Positions 1-8,794 of a DNA stretch of 35,823 bases are shown here, one piece after another. The stretch comes from Gammaproteobacteria bacterium. GTDB lineage: Bacteria > Pseudomonadota > Gammaproteobacteria > Xanthomonadales > Wenzhouxiangellaceae. The position numbers and the translations under genes were made by a program. The stretch is taken from assembly GCA_009908385.1 (NCBI GenBank), contig JAAAPE010000096.1, forward strand, positions 1-35,823, given 5' to 3'. The notes beneath the pieces were generated by a model. That model had not been told where the DNA came from. It ran no database searches and saw nothing but the letters and a program-made list of their open reading frames with translations. How positions within the stretch are numbered: position 1 is the first letter of the stretch; each line of letters opens with the position of its first letter.

Positions 1-741
1 CGCCAGCTGCTCGAAACGCCGCCGGCGCGAGCCCGACCCGACAAACCGATCGCCATCAGGCCAGGGCGATCCTGTCGCGTGAAGGTGGCGGAACTGTCGC
101 TGTCGCGGCCCGGGCGCGGGGTCGTTCTGGACCGGGTGAGCTTCTCAGTCCGTGCGGGTGAGCGGCTGCTGATCCGCGGCCCGAGCGGCAGCGGCAAGTC
201 GACCCTGCTCGATCTGCTCGGCGGCTTCCTGGCGCCCGGCTCGGGCAGTATCCGCATCGACGGCGCCGACCTGTCGCGAATCGATTCCGAGTCCCTGTCG
301 GCGCTGCGCGCCTGGATGGGCCAGCAGGGCGGCCTCTTCGAGGGGACGCTCGGCGACAACATCCGGCTGTCCCGACCGGATGCCGGGCAGGAGGCGCTGG
401 CGACCGCGATTCGGGCCGCCGGACTGACCGGCTGGGTCGAGCAACTGCCTCGCGGCATGGACACGCCGGTGAGGGCTTCTGGAGAAGGGCTTTCGGGCGG
501 GCAGGCCCGGCGCGTTCTGCTCGCCCGGGCACTGCTGCGACCACGCCCCCTCCTCCTGCTCGACGAACCCACCGCCAGCCTGGACGCGGAGACCGCAGGC
601 GCCCTGTGGCGGACCCTGGCGGCTCTGTCGCGCGAGGACGGTCCGACGATGATCTGTGCAAGCCACGATCCGGCGGCGACCGGCTGGGCCGAGCGGATTC
701 TCGAAATCGAGGGCGGTCGCCTCGGGGAGGTGACGCGATGA
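1..741 (+). CDS. cydD: CydD, ATP-binding half (5' partial): cytochrome bd assembly ABC transporter subunit
   Basis: The reading frame is open from the first base of the window, so this is the C-terminal part of a longer protein; the transmembrane part lies outside. A complete ABC nucleotide-binding domain is visible: Walker A GPSGSGKST, signature LSGGQARR and Walker B LLLLDEPTASLD. CydD forms a heterodimer with CydC in the inner membrane; the family exports reductant thiols or handles haem and is needed to assemble cytochrome bd oxidase. The stop codon overlaps the start of the next gene (ATGA), so the two are translationally coupled. Identity as CydD rather than a generic exporter rests on the partner being CydC-like and on the cydD-cydC order. 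No cydAB is in the window. Confidence 0.85.
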   Translation, partial: RQLLETPPARARPDKPIAIRPGRSCRVKVAELSLSRPGRGVVLDRVSFSVRAGERLLIRGPSGSGKSTLLDLLGGFLAPGSGSIRIDGADLSRIDSESLSALRAWMGQQGGLFEGTLGDNIRLSRPDAGQEALATAIRAAGLTGWVEQLPRGMDTPVRASGEGLSGGQARRVLLARALLRPRPLLLLDEPTASLDAETAGALWRTLAALSREDGPTMICASHDPAATGWAERILEIEGGRLGEVTR

Positions 742-2381
742 GGTTTCGGCGACTGATCCGGGACGCATGGCGCGAACAGTGGCGCTGGCTGGCGCTGGGC
801 ATCCTGCTGATGCTCGGCTCGACGGCCGCGTCGCTGGTGTTGCTCGGCCTCTCCGGCTGGCTGATCACCGCCAGCGCCCTGGCGGGACTGGGCATCATCG
901 CGGCACTCGATATCTTCACGCCCGGCGGGGGCATCCGCCTCGCCGCCATCACACGGACGCTCGCCCGCTACGGCGAGCGACTGGCCACGCACCGGGCCAC
1001 GCTCGGGCTGCTGGCTTCCATCCGTCTGGGCCTGATGCGCCGCCTCCTGAGACTCGACGAGGTGCAGCTCAGACGGCTCCAGCGCGGGGATACACTCAAT
1101 CGCTTCACCAGCGACGTCGAGTCGCTCGACCATCTCTTCTCGGGTGTCGCCGGGCCGCTTGCGACCGCGACACTCACGACGATGGGAGTGTCTCTCGCCC
1201 TGTTCCTGCTTGCCTCGGTCCCGGCAGCCGCCGTCGTCCTCGGGCTGGGAGTGGTCGGGCTGGCGATCACCGCCATCATGGGCCGGGCCGGTCAGGCCGC
1301 CGGCCGGACGCTGGCCCTGGAGGAACCCCGCCTGCGGCGTCAGTGCAGCGAGAGCCTCGAGGGGCTCAAGTCGCTGCTGGCCGAAAGCCGTGTCGACGAC
1401 TTCGCCGCAATGGTGGAAAAGCTGTCGGAGTCCCGGGTGTCGGGACAGGAACGTCTCGATCGTCTCGATGCGCTCGGCCGCGCGCTCATCAACGCCGCCG
1501 GCTTCACCACCGCCTGGCTCGTCCTGCTCATCCTGCTCGGGGCGGCAGCGGCCGGTACGCTCTCCGGCCCGGTCGCCGTCCTGGGCGTCATCGTCGCGCT
1601 TGGCCTCAACGAGGCCTGGCAGGCGCTGCCCGCGGCCTGGCGGCAGCTGACACGGACCCGGCTGGCCGCTGACCGCGTCGGGGAACTCGCCGGACTCGAG
1701 CCCGCGCTGGCCCCGTGTGGGGAAGAGCCCGTTCCTCCCGGCCCCGCCGGGATGCAGCTGTCGAGGGTTCGATTCACCTGGCCGCAGGCTTCCGGCCCGG
1801 TCTTCGAGTCGCTCGACCTGGACCTCGAAGCCGGCGAGCGTCTGCTGGTCACCGGTCCCAGCGGCAGCGGCAAGACCACCCTGGCGCTATTGCTCATGCG
1901 GCAGGTCGACCCGGACGCCGGCGCCGTGCGGCTCGGCGGGAAGGACCTGCGTCGCATCGATCCCGATGCCCTGCGCCGCCATGTCGGCTACCTGCCCCAG
2001 CAGCCCGTCGTCTTTGCCGACACCCTGGCCGCCAACCTGCGCGTGGCGGCGCCCGGGGCGCAAGACACAAGACTGCGAGACGTCCTGCAAGCAGCCGGCC
2101 TCGGGGCGTGGCTGGAAACACTCGAGCAGGGACTGGAGACATGGCTCGACGGGGGTGGCGCCAACCTGTCCGGCGGCGAACTGCGTCGAATCGGACTGGC
2201 CCGATTGATGCTCGTCGATCCGGCCGTGGTCATACTCGACGAACCCACCACCGGGCTGGACCAGACTACGGCCCTCGCTCTGGCGGCCGGCCTGGAGCAG
2301 TGGCTGAACGGCCGCACGACGGTGATGATCAGCCACGAACCGCAATGGCTGCCGCGCTACGACCGCGAGCTCTGCCTGTAA
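738..2381 (+). CDS. cydC: CydC, thiol reductant/haem ABC exporter subunit
   Basis: A 547-residue half-transporter, the usual family length. The N-terminal region holds hydrophobic segments (the first near residues 15-50, further ones to about 310). An ABC ATPase domain follows, with Walker [10 protein letters not shown], signature LSGGELRR and Walker [13 protein letters not shown]. The start at 738 is preferred over longer in-frame options because it overlaps the cydD stop as ATGA and begins directly before a basic-then-hydrophobic membrane entry. It works with CydD in the inner membrane to support cytochrome bd maturation. The 3' end overlaps the convergent DUF4105 gene by 25 bp. Confidence 0.9.
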   Translation: MRFRRLIRDAWREQWRWLALGILLMLGSTAASLVLLGLSGWLITASALAGLGIIAALDIFTPGGGIRLAAITRTLARYGERLATHRATLGLLASIRLGLMRRLLRLDEVQLRRLQRGDTLNRFTSDVESLDHLFSGVAGPLATATLTTMGVSLALFLLASVPAAAVVLGLGVVGLAITAIMGRAGQAAGRTLALEEPRLRRQCSESLEGLKSLLAESRVDDFAAMVEKLSESRVSGQERLDRLDALGRALINAAGFTTAWLVLLILLGAAAAGTLSGPVAVLGVIVALGLNEAWQALPAAWRQLTRTRLAADRVGELAGLEPALAPCGEEPVPPGPAGMQLSRVRFTWPQASGPVFESLDLDLEAGERLLVTGPSGSGKTTLALLLMRQVDPDAGAVRLGGKDLRRIDPDALRRHVGYLPQQPVVFADTLAANLRVAAPGAQDTRLRDVLQAAGLGAWLETLEQGLETWLDGGGANLSGGELRRIGLARLMLVDPAVVILDEPTTGLDQTTALALAAGLEQWLNGRTTVMISHEPQWLPRYDRELCL

Positions 2382-3526
2382 CTCGAGCGCGACACCCACA
2401 GCATGACCGCAAGCAGCGGCAGAAGGCCGAAGACGACTTCGGGCCGGAACTGCGGGCTGCCCGGCCAGGCCAGAAGCACGGCACCGGCAGCCGCAGCAGC
2501 CACGATCATCCACCACAGCACAACGAAACCCGCACGGGGAACCGGCAGCAGCATCAACAACCAGGCCGGATTGAGGAGGAGCACGACCCGGTTGCCGTCT
2601 ATGACCTCGTGGCCGCTACCGAACCACATCAGCAGCACCAGCACGCCGCCCAGGCCGGTGGCCAGGACCGCGCTTCGCCACGGCAGCAGGCTCCAGAAAC
2701 CCGGCTGGAAGCGGAGCGCCACCGCCACCAGGAGCGCCGCGAGCAGGGACACGAGGCCGTAGGACCACCACTGCAGGGAGGGCGAATCCGGGGGATGATG
2801 GCGGCGCGAGACGTAAAGCGTTTCGGATTCGGCCACCAGCGGTTCGCCGCCGACGCGCACCGTGCCCACCCAGGCGGCCAGCGCCTCCGGCACGAAGCCT
2901 TCCTCCCAGGCCGTACGCGGCCGGTCGATCATGGGCCCCAGCAGGAGCATCAGGCCGGCATGCAGCTCCAGGCGGCTCTGATTGTAGCGACGGATGTGGT
3001 CGCGGAAGTTGAGCTGTGCCGGCCGAGTTTCGAGCTGCGCCCGGACCTCGCCGTCGACGACCCGATCGATGAGATCGCGCAACCAGGTCGAGCAATTGGC
3101 GAAGAAGTAGTCGTAGTCGTAGTACTGCGGTATGGGAAAGACGTTTTCGTGCAGCAGACCGTAGAGCTCGCGCACCTGCCCCGGGTCGAGGGCGAGGCGC
3201 TGCACGCGGATCGACCGATCGCGCGAGCGGTAGAAGGCGAACTCGTCCTCGGGGCTGGCGACCGACCCGAAGTACTTCATGATGCCGCGGGCGAAATCGA
3301 CATGGAAGCCGGGCCGATCCATCTCGAAGTAGCCGAAGCTGAACACATGGTCGACTTCGAGCTCGGCGTCCCGCACCCAGATGGCGTTGTGGCCGAACCG
3401 TTCCCAGACGTCCTGCCCCGGCCCGTAGGTGACCAGCCAGGCCTCCTGCGCGAGCGCGGGCAGCGCCTGGAAAGCGAGCAGGAGCATCGCCAGCACCCTC
3501 GTGCGGGCCGCGAATTTCGTTCTCAT
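2357..3526 (-). CDS. DUF4105 family membrane protein
   Basis: About 389 residues if started at the Met followed by RTKF, which gives a clean signal peptide (basic start, LLLAF core, ALA cleavage region). An ATG 33 bp upstream is also possible. The exported N-terminal half has features of the DUF4105 family: a GHNAIWV segment near residue 45, the FSFGYFEMDRP stretch, and a conserved NCS segment (Asn-Cys) around residue 143 that suggests a papain-like or NlpC-like catalytic arrangement. The C-terminal third has about four hydrophobic membrane helices. DUF4105 proteins are envelope proteins of unknown role. It sits alone between cydC and the hydrolase-OsmC gene and converges on cydC. Confidence 0.75.
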   Translation of the reverse strand: MRTKFAARTRVLAMLLLAFQALPALAQEAWLVTYGPGQDVWERFGHNAIWVRDAELEVDHVFSFGYFEMDRPGFHVDFARGIMKYFGSVASPEDEFAFYRSRDRSIRVQRLALDPGQVRELYGLLHENVFPIPQYYDYDYFFANCSTWLRDLIDRVVDGEVRAQLETRPAQLNFRDHIRRYNQSRLELHAGLMLLLGPMIDRPRTAWEEGFVPEALAAWVGTVRVGGEPLVAESETLYVSRRHHPPDSPSLQWWSYGLVSLLAALLVAVALRFQPGFWSLLPWRSAVLATGLGGVLVLLMWFGSGHEVIDGNRVVLLLNPAWLLMLLPVPRAGFVVLWWMIVAAAAAGAVLLAWPGSPQFRPEVVFGLLPLLAVMLWVSRSSYRQSSRS

Positions 3527-3604
3527 CCCGGGGAAAATCCGTATCGCGCGAGCCGCCATTGTGCCCCAGAATGGCAGCTTCGCTCATCCCGAAACAGATC
3601 CGCC

Positions 3605-4801
3605 ATGTCATCGATCGAATTCAGCAACCGCGACGGCCTGACGCTCGTCGGCGACCTGGAGCTGCCTCCCGGCGGCCGGTTCCACGCGACGGCCCTGTTT
3701 GCCCACTGCTTCACTTGCGGACGCGATATCCGGGGGGCGCGCGAAATCAGTCGCGCGCTGGCCGAGGCGGGCATCGCCGTTCTCCGGTTCGACTTTACCG
3801 GGCTGGGGGAAAGCGAAGGCGAGTTCGCCGACACCACCTTCTCGAGCAACCTCGATGATCTGGAGGACGCCGCCGCCTTCCTGGCCGATACCCTGGAAGC
3901 CCCGCAGTTGCTGGTCGGGCACTCGCTCGGCGGGGCCGCGGTACTCGCCGTGGCCGGACGCCTTCCGTCCACGCGGGCCGTAGCCACGCTGGCCGCACCC
4001 TCGAGCCCCACCAACGTGCTCCGCCATTTCGACGAACATCTCGACGAGATCATGCGCAGCGGCAGCGCCGAAGTCGAGCTGGCCGGTCGCTCCTTTCGCA
4101 TCCGTAGCGATTTCGTGGAGGATGCGCGATCGCATGACCTGGAAGCGCGGCTGGACCGCCTCGACCGAGCCCTGCTCGTGCTGCACTCTCCCCTGGACGA
4201 AACGGTTTCGATCGAACACGCGCAGCGCATCTTCTCCGCGGCCAGGCACCCGAAGAGTTTCATCAGTCTGGACCGGGCCGACCACCTGCTCACCCGCGAA
4301 CCCGACGCGCGCTATGCCGCCGGTGTGATCGCTGCCTGGGCCGGGCGCTTTCTCGACATCGACCGGCTCGTGCAGGAAGAAGGCGTCAGGGTTCGCGGCC
4401 GCACGGACGACGGCTTTGTGTGCCGTGTGGACGCAGGGCACCATCGCCTGCTGGCCGACGAGCCCGAATCGATGGGTGGCGGCGATGCCGGACCGGATCC
4501 CTACGAATACCTCGCCTCGGCGCTGGGCAGCTGCACCGTGATGACCCTCAACATGTACGCCCGGCACAAGGGATGGCCCGTAGAGCGAGTGAGCTGTCGC
4601 GTCCGTCACCGTCGGGTTCACGCCGACGATTGCCGCGACTGTCCGGACTCGGAGAGACGGATCGACGAGTTCGAACGCGAAATCGACATCGAGGGTCCGC
4701 TGGATCCCGGGCAGCGGCAACGGATGCTTGAAATCGCGGATCGCTGCCCGGTCCATCGCTCGCTCGAGAACGAAGCGCGAGTGCGCTCGAGCCTGGCTTA
4801 G
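3605..4801 (+). CDS. Bifunctional alpha/beta hydrolase-OsmC family fusion protein
   Basis: A 398-residue two-domain protein. Residues 1-255 form an alpha/beta hydrolase with an N-terminal FDFTGLGESEG segment, a nucleophile elbow GHSLGG, and a candidate catalytic His in RADHLL. Residues 265-398 are an OsmC/Ohr-like domain with the two cysteines of the family, in GSCTV and in the CPVH near the C-terminus. OsmC/Ohr proteins reduce organic hydroperoxides with these thiols; the hydrolase partner may release or process an acyl substrate, which is inference. Such fusions are known in proteobacteria. Its stop overlaps the stop of the convergent corC gene. The start is the first Met that gives a complete hydrolase fold. 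Confidence 0.85.
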   Translation: MSSIEFSNRDGLTLVGDLELPPGGRFHATALFAHCFTCGRDIRGAREISRALAEAGIAVLRFDFTGLGESEGEFADTTFSSNLDDLEDAAAFLADTLEAPQLLVGHSLGGAAVLAVAGRLPSTRAVATLAAPSSPTNVLRHFDEHLDEIMRSGSAEVELAGRSFRIRSDFVEDARSHDLEARLDRLDRALLVLHSPLDETVSIEHAQRIFSAARHPKSFISLDRADHLLTREPDARYAAGVIAAWAGRFLDIDRLVQEEGVRVRGRTDDGFVCRVDAGHHRLLADEPESMGGGDAGPDPYEYLASALGSCTVMTLNMYARHKGWPVERVSCRVRHRRVHADDCRDCPDSERRIDEFEREIDIEGPLDPGQRQRMLEIADRCPVHRSLENEARVRSSLA

Positions 4802-5664
4802 GGAACCTCCGAAACGGCGCGCACTTCCATGGCGTGAAGCCGGCGATCGTCGGCGCTGGTGATCTGGAAACTCCAGCCGCCGATATCGACCGATTCCCCG
4901 TTTTCGGGCAGTCGGCCGAACTCGGACACGACCAGCCCGCCGATTGTGTCGAACTCGTCGTCGCTGAAATCCGTCTCGAAGGTTTCGTTGAACGTATCGA
5001 TCGAGGTCAGGGCCTGGACCAGAAAGCGGTCCTCGTCGAGTTTCTGGATGTCCTGGACCGGAACGGCGTCGTGCTCGTCGTCGATATCGCCGACGATCTC
5101 CTCGAGTACGTCCTCGATGGTGATCAATCCCGAAACGCCGCCGTACTGATCGACCACGATCGCCATGTGGTTCTTGCTGACCCGGAATTCGCGCAACAGC
5201 ACGTTGAGACGCTTGGACTCGGGGATGATCACGGGAGAACGCAGCAGATCCGACAGGGCGAGCTCCTCGCCGTCGGAAACGAGCCGCAGCAGGTCCTTGG
5301 CCAGCAGGATGCCCTTGATCTGGTCTCGATCCTCGCCGACGACGGGAAAGCGGGAGTGCCCGGACCCGATGATGATCGGCAGAACCTCCTCGAACGGAGT
5401 CCCGGCCGGAATCACGACCATGTGCGAGCGCGGAATCATGACGTCGCGAACCTGCAGCTCGTCGACCTCGAGCGCGCCTTCGAGCATGGCAAGGGTGTCG
5501 GCCTCGATCAGGCCCTGCTCGGCGACGCCGCGCAGCAACTCCACGAGATCCTCGCGGTTACGGGGGTCGCCGCCGAAAGCGCGTCCGAGTCTCTCCAGCC
5601 AGCTCCTGGAACCGGAGCCGGCGCTGCTACTACCATTCGAACTGTCGGTTGATTCGTCGTTCAT
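4798..5664 (-). CDS. corC: CorC/YbeX-type CBS-domain transporter-associated protein
   Basis: A 288-residue protein without obvious transmembrane segments. A Ser/Gly-rich, poorly conserved leader (1-22) is followed by the EADTLAMLEGALEV linker. Two CBS repeats come next, at about residues 68-190 (VRDVMIPRSHMVVIP and the VVDQYGGVSGLITIEDVLEEIVGDI signature), and then a C-terminal CorC/HlyC domain (about 205-285). Family members are linked to Mg2+/Co2+ efflux and to ribosome/RNA homeostasis in the ybeZYX cluster. It follows ybeY by 51 bp on the same strand and is the last gene of the miaB-phoH-ybeY-corC run; the apolipoprotein N-acyltransferase gene that often follows is absent. Confidence 0.92.
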   Translation of the reverse strand: MNDESTDSSNGSSSAGSGSRSWLERLGRAFGGDPRNREDLVELLRGVAEQGLIEADTLAMLEGALEVDELQVRDVMIPRSHMVVIPAGTPFEEVLPIIIGSGHSRFPVVGEDRDQIKGILLAKDLLRLVSDGEELALSDLLRSPVIIPESKRLNVLLREFRVSKNHMAIVVDQYGGVSGLITIEDVLEEIVGDIDDEHDAVPVQDIQKLDEDRFLVQALTSIDTFNETFETDFSDDEFDTIGGLVVSEFGRLPENGESVDIGGWSFQITSADDRRLHAMEVRAVSEVP

Positions 5665-5715
5665 GTCACAGAGGATACCGGCCGAACGTCTGGTACGACA
5701 GCGGATATCTGGAAT

Positions 5716-6189
5716 TCACTCGATTACGTACGGGTTGCCAAAACCCAGATCGGCCAGCAGCCCGATTTCCCTGGACTCCATGACCTCGGCGCTTTGGGCT
5801 GACATATGGTCGAACCCCCTCAGATGCAAGATGCCGTGGATCAGCATGTGTGCGAAATGCGCCTCGAGCGTCTTGCCCTGCTCGGCGGCCTCTCGGTCGA
5901 GCACCGGGGCACAGATGACGATGTCGCCGAGCAGATTCACGCCGGCGCCCTCGGGGAGGTCGGCAGGAAAGCTCAGCACGTTCGTGGCGTAGTCGCGCGA
6001 CCGCCACCGATGGTTGAGCTCTCGAGCCTCGGACTCGTCGACGATCCGGACGTTCAGAACCGGGTGGTCAAGATCGCCCAGGGCCGCGGCGGCAATCCGC
6101 TCGATCTGGCGGTCGTCGGGTAGATCCTCCCGGTCGAAGGCACGCTGGATGCTCAGGTCCAACGAGTCAATCCTGGTTGCGGCTTTCAT
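5716..6189 (-). CDS. ybeY: YbeY endoribonuclease (rRNA maturation factor)
   Basis: A 157-residue protein with the metal-binding histidine motif of the UPF0054 family: H118 and H122 in HGILHLRG, and H128 in the following [13 protein letters not shown] segment (about 67-75) is also typical. YbeY is a zinc-dependent RNase in 16S rRNA 3'-end maturation and ribosome quality control. The gene overlaps the end of phoH by 23 bp, indicating translational coupling. Length and motif order are normal. Confidence 0.95.
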   Translation of the reverse strand: MKAATRIDSLDLSIQRAFDREDLPDDRQIERIAAAALGDLDHPVLNVRIVDESEARELNHRWRSRDYATNVLSFPADLPEGAGVNLLGDIVICAPVLDREAAEQGKTLEAHFAHMLIHGILHLRGFDHMSAQSAEVMESREIGLLADLGFGNPYVIE

Positions 6190-7156
6190 CCGCCCTCTCG
6201 TAGGCTTCGACGATGCGCCGCACGATGGGGTGTCGAACCACGTCTCGCGCGTCGAAGAAGGTCGTGCTAACGCCTTCGACCTCCTTGAGCAGGCCGATGG
6301 CCTGGCGCAGGCCGGAACCGACCTTCGGCGGCAGGTCGACCTGGGTGAGATCGCCGGTGATGACCGCCTTCGAGCCGAAACCGATGCGCGTGAGGAACAT
6401 CTTCATCTGCTCGGAAGTGGTGTTCTGCGCCTCGTCGAGGATGACGAACGCGTCGTTGAGCGTGCGGCCGCGCATGTAGGCCAGCGGCGCCACCTCGATG
6501 ACGTTGCGCTCGGTCAGGCGTGCCGCCTTCTCGAAGCCGAGCATTTCGTACAGCGCGTCGTGCAGCGGGCGCAGGTAGGGATCGACCTTCTGCGCCAGGT
6601 CGCCGGGCAGGAAACCGAGTCGCTCCCCGGCCTCGACGGCGGGTCGAACGAGCACGATGCGCTGGACTCGGTCCGACTCGAGCGCGTCGACGGCGCAAGC
6701 CACGGCGAGGAAGGTCTTGCCGGTACCGGCGGGCCCGACGCCGAAGTTGACGTCGCATTCGCCGATGCGGCGGATGTAGCGCTTCTGATTCGGTCCCCGG
6801 CCGCGGATCATGCCGCGCCGGGTACGTATGCCGACCTCGATGTCCTCGTTTTCCGGCTCGTCAAGGCCGGACTGCTGAAGCTGCAGATTGACGGCCGACG
6901 GGCTCAGGACTTCTCCTTCGGACTGGCGATAGAGCTGGCGCAGAACGCGTCGCGCAGCAGTAACGGCATCGGGCTCGCCCTCGATGCTGAAGAGATTGCC
7001 GCGCGCGGCGATTGCCACGCCCAGCCGATTCTCGATCAGGCTGATGTGTTCGTCGAGGTGGCCACAGAGGTTGGCCAGCCGTTCGTTGTCGACCGGCTCG
7101 AGTTCGAGCGTGACGGCCGTTTCGGGAGCGGATGCGGGCATTTCAGGCGGCGGCAT
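6167..7156 (-). CDS. ybeZ: PhoH-like ATPase (YbeZ)
   Basis: About 329 residues (324 if started at the second Met at 7141, which lies one base past the miaB stop; neither start has an ideal ribosome-binding site). An N-terminal region of about 110 residues, KH/R3H-like in this family, precedes a P-loop ATPase with Walker A GPAGTGKT near residue 143 and Walker [10 protein letters not shown] near 242. PhoH-like proteins act with the YbeY RNase in RNA metabolism. The position between miaB and ybeY is the standard order. Confidence 0.93.
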   Translation of the reverse strand: MPPPEMPASAPETAVTLELEPVDNERLANLCGHLDEHISLIENRLGVAIAARGNLFSIEGEPDAVTAARRVLRQLYRQSEGEVLSPSAVNLQLQQSGLDEPENEDIEVGIRTRRGMIRGRGPNQKRYIRRIGECDVNFGVGPAGTGKTFLAVACAVDALESDRVQRIVLVRPAVEAGERLGFLPGDLAQKVDPYLRPLHDALYEMLGFEKAARLTERNVIEVAPLAYMRGRTLNDAFVILDEAQNTTSEQMKMFLTRIGFGSKAVITGDLTQVDLPPKVGSGLRQAIGLLKEVEGVSTTFFDARDVVRHPIVRRIVEAYERADESRNQD

Positions 7157-8486
7157 CCTGCTTGCGGTCGAGACGCCCGCGAAGCGAATTGGCGAGTGCG
7201 CCGGTGATCACGACGTCGGCCATGCCGCCCACCAGTTCGGGCGGGCCGGGGAAATTCACGACCCGGTTGTTCTCGGTGCGGCCGGCCAGCTCGTTGCCGT
7301 CCTTGCGGCTGGTGCCTTCCACGACGACGCGCTGGCGCGAGCCGACCATCGCTTCGGCGTAGCCGCGTGCCTGCCGGTTGAGCTGATCCTGAAGACGACG
7401 CAGACGATCCTTCTTCTCTTCAAGCGTCACGTTGTCGGGAAAGGAAGACGCCGGCGTGCCGGGACGAGCCGAGTAGATGAAGCTGAAGCTCTGGTCGAAC
7501 TCGAGATCGCGCACCAGGTCGAGCGTCTGCTGGAAGTCCCGCTCGGTCTCGCCCGGAAAGCCGACGATGAAATCCGAACTCAGCGCGATGTCCGGACGTA
7601 CTTCGCGCAGTCGGCGGATCTTCTGCTTGTACTCGAGAATGGTGTGACCGCGCTTCATCAGCGACAGCACGCGGTCGGATCCGGCCTGGACCGGCAGGTG
7701 CAGATAGTTGGCCAGCTTGGGCACGTCGCCGAAGGCCTCGACCAGGCTGTCGGAGAATTCCACCGGGTGCGAGGTCGTGAAACGGATGCGTTCGATCCCG
7801 TCGATGTGGTCGACATAGCGGATCAGCAGCGCCAGGTCGGCGGTGCCGCCGTCGTGCATCGGCCCGCGATAGGCGTTGACGTTCTGCCCGAGCAGGTTGA
7901 TCTCGACCACGCCCTGCCCGGCGAGCTCGGCCACCTCCGCGATGACGTCGTCGAGCGGACGGCTGACTTCCTCGCCGCGGGTGTAGGGCACGACGCAGAA
8001 GGAACAGTACTTCGAGCAGCCCTCCATGATCGACACGAAGGCGCTGCCGCCCTTCTTGCCCGGGCTCGGCAGGTGGTCGAATTTCTCGATTTCGGGAAAG
8101 GAGATATCGATGGCCGGCTTGCCGGCCTGCCGGACATTGTCGAGCATCGCCGGCAGCCGGTGGATGGTCTGCGGCCCGAACACCATGTCCACGAACGGAG
8201 AACGTCTGACGATATTCTCGCCTTCCTGGCTGGCCACGCAGCCGGCCACGCCGATCACCAGGTCCGGACGCGCCTCCTTGAGCGGCCGCCAGCGACCGAG
8301 TTGCGAAAAGACCTTTTCCTGGGCCTTCTCGCGGATCGAACAGGTATTGATCAGGATGACGTCGGCCTCGTCGGGGCTGTCGGTCAGTTCCAGGCCGTGG
8401 GAGGCCGCCAGCACGTCGGCCATCTTTTCCGAGTCGTACTCGTTCATCTGGCAGCCGTGGGTCTGGATGTAGAGCTTGCCCGGCAT
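7143..8486 (-). CDS. miaB: MiaB, tRNA-2-methylthio-N6-dimethylallyladenosine synthase
   Basis: A 447-residue radical-SAM methylthiotransferase acting on i6A37 of tRNAs. The N-terminal UPF0004 domain carries three cysteines (in [20 protein letters not shown] and VAGCVAS) for the auxiliary 4Fe-4S cluster. The radical SAM CxxxCxxC is at CSKYCSFC, about residues 157-164. A TRAM domain occupies about the last 65 residues. I chose the ATG at 8486; an in-frame TTG 12 bp upstream would add four residues. It is the first gene of the miaB-phoH-ybeY-corC run, and its stop lies next to or within the start of phoH. A palindromic element lies 66 bp upstream of the start. Confidence 0.95.
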   Translation of the reverse strand: MPGKLYIQTHGCQMNEYDSEKMADVLAASHGLELTDSPDEADVILINTCSIREKAQEKVFSQLGRWRPLKEARPDLVIGVAGCVASQEGENIVRRSPFVDMVFGPQTIHRLPAMLDNVRQAGKPAIDISFPEIEKFDHLPSPGKKGGSAFVSIMEGCSKYCSFCVVPYTRGEEVSRPLDDVIAEVAELAGQGVVEINLLGQNVNAYRGPMHDGGTADLALLIRYVDHIDGIERIRFTTSHPVEFSDSLVEAFGDVPKLANYLHLPVQAGSDRVLSLMKRGHTILEYKQKIRRLREVRPDIALSSDFIVGFPGETERDFQQTLDLVRDLEFDQSFSFIYSARPGTPASSFPDNVTLEEKKDRLRRLQDQLNRQARGYAEAMVGSRQRVVVEGTSRKDGNELAGRTENNRVVNFPGPPELVGGMADVVITGALANSLRGRLDRKQDAAA

Positions 8487-8585
8487 GAAGTCGCTCAAGG
8501 GTTTGAAAGACCGTTCATTTTACCGCACGAAGGCCGCTGCTGCCGACCACCTAGTGGGCCATGCGGCAAGTTAGCTAACGCTCAG

Positions 8586-8682
8586 CCGCAACACAAGCGT
8601 TGTGGGCAAGGCGCGCGAGCGCAGGACTGGCCGTAGCCAATTCAAGCGAGTGCAACGCTGGCCCACGACGCTTGTGTTGTGG
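8586..8682. repeat. Inner hairpin A of the palindromic element
   Basis: The arms 8586-8607 and 8661-8682 are inverted repeats of 22 bp matching at 20 positions. They enclose about 53 bases without a strong further stem. Confidence 0.8.
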
Positions 8683-8690
8683 CCCTTCGG

Positions 8691-8788
8691 GAGCCACTGT
8701 GTGGGCGCGACTCGGCGTTGCGTTTCTTGCCAAGGGCAGCCAGCCTTGCCGGCGAAACGTGCCTTGATTCGCGCCCACACAGTGGCTC
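8691..8788. repeat. Inner hairpin B of the palindromic element
   Basis: The arms 8691-8710 and 8769-8788 are a perfect 20-bp inverted repeat (GAGCCACTGTGTGGGCGCGA and its complement). Inside, a shorter imperfect stem joins CGTTTC (8722-8727) to GAAACG (8754-8759). Confidence 0.8.
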
Positions 8789-8794
8789 TGAGCA

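Noticed and set aside
1715-4801. A single 1028-codon open frame across cydC, the DUF4105 gene and the OsmC fusion
   Set aside because: High-GC DNA leaves long frames open. Only the part from 3605 has family motifs; the rest is antisense or out of frame to clear genes.
6984-8636. A 550-codon plus-strand frame opposite miaB, and similar long frames opposite dnaB, dnaX and sbcB
   Set aside because: They mirror the codon pattern of genes with unmistakable motifs and contain no recognisable domain.
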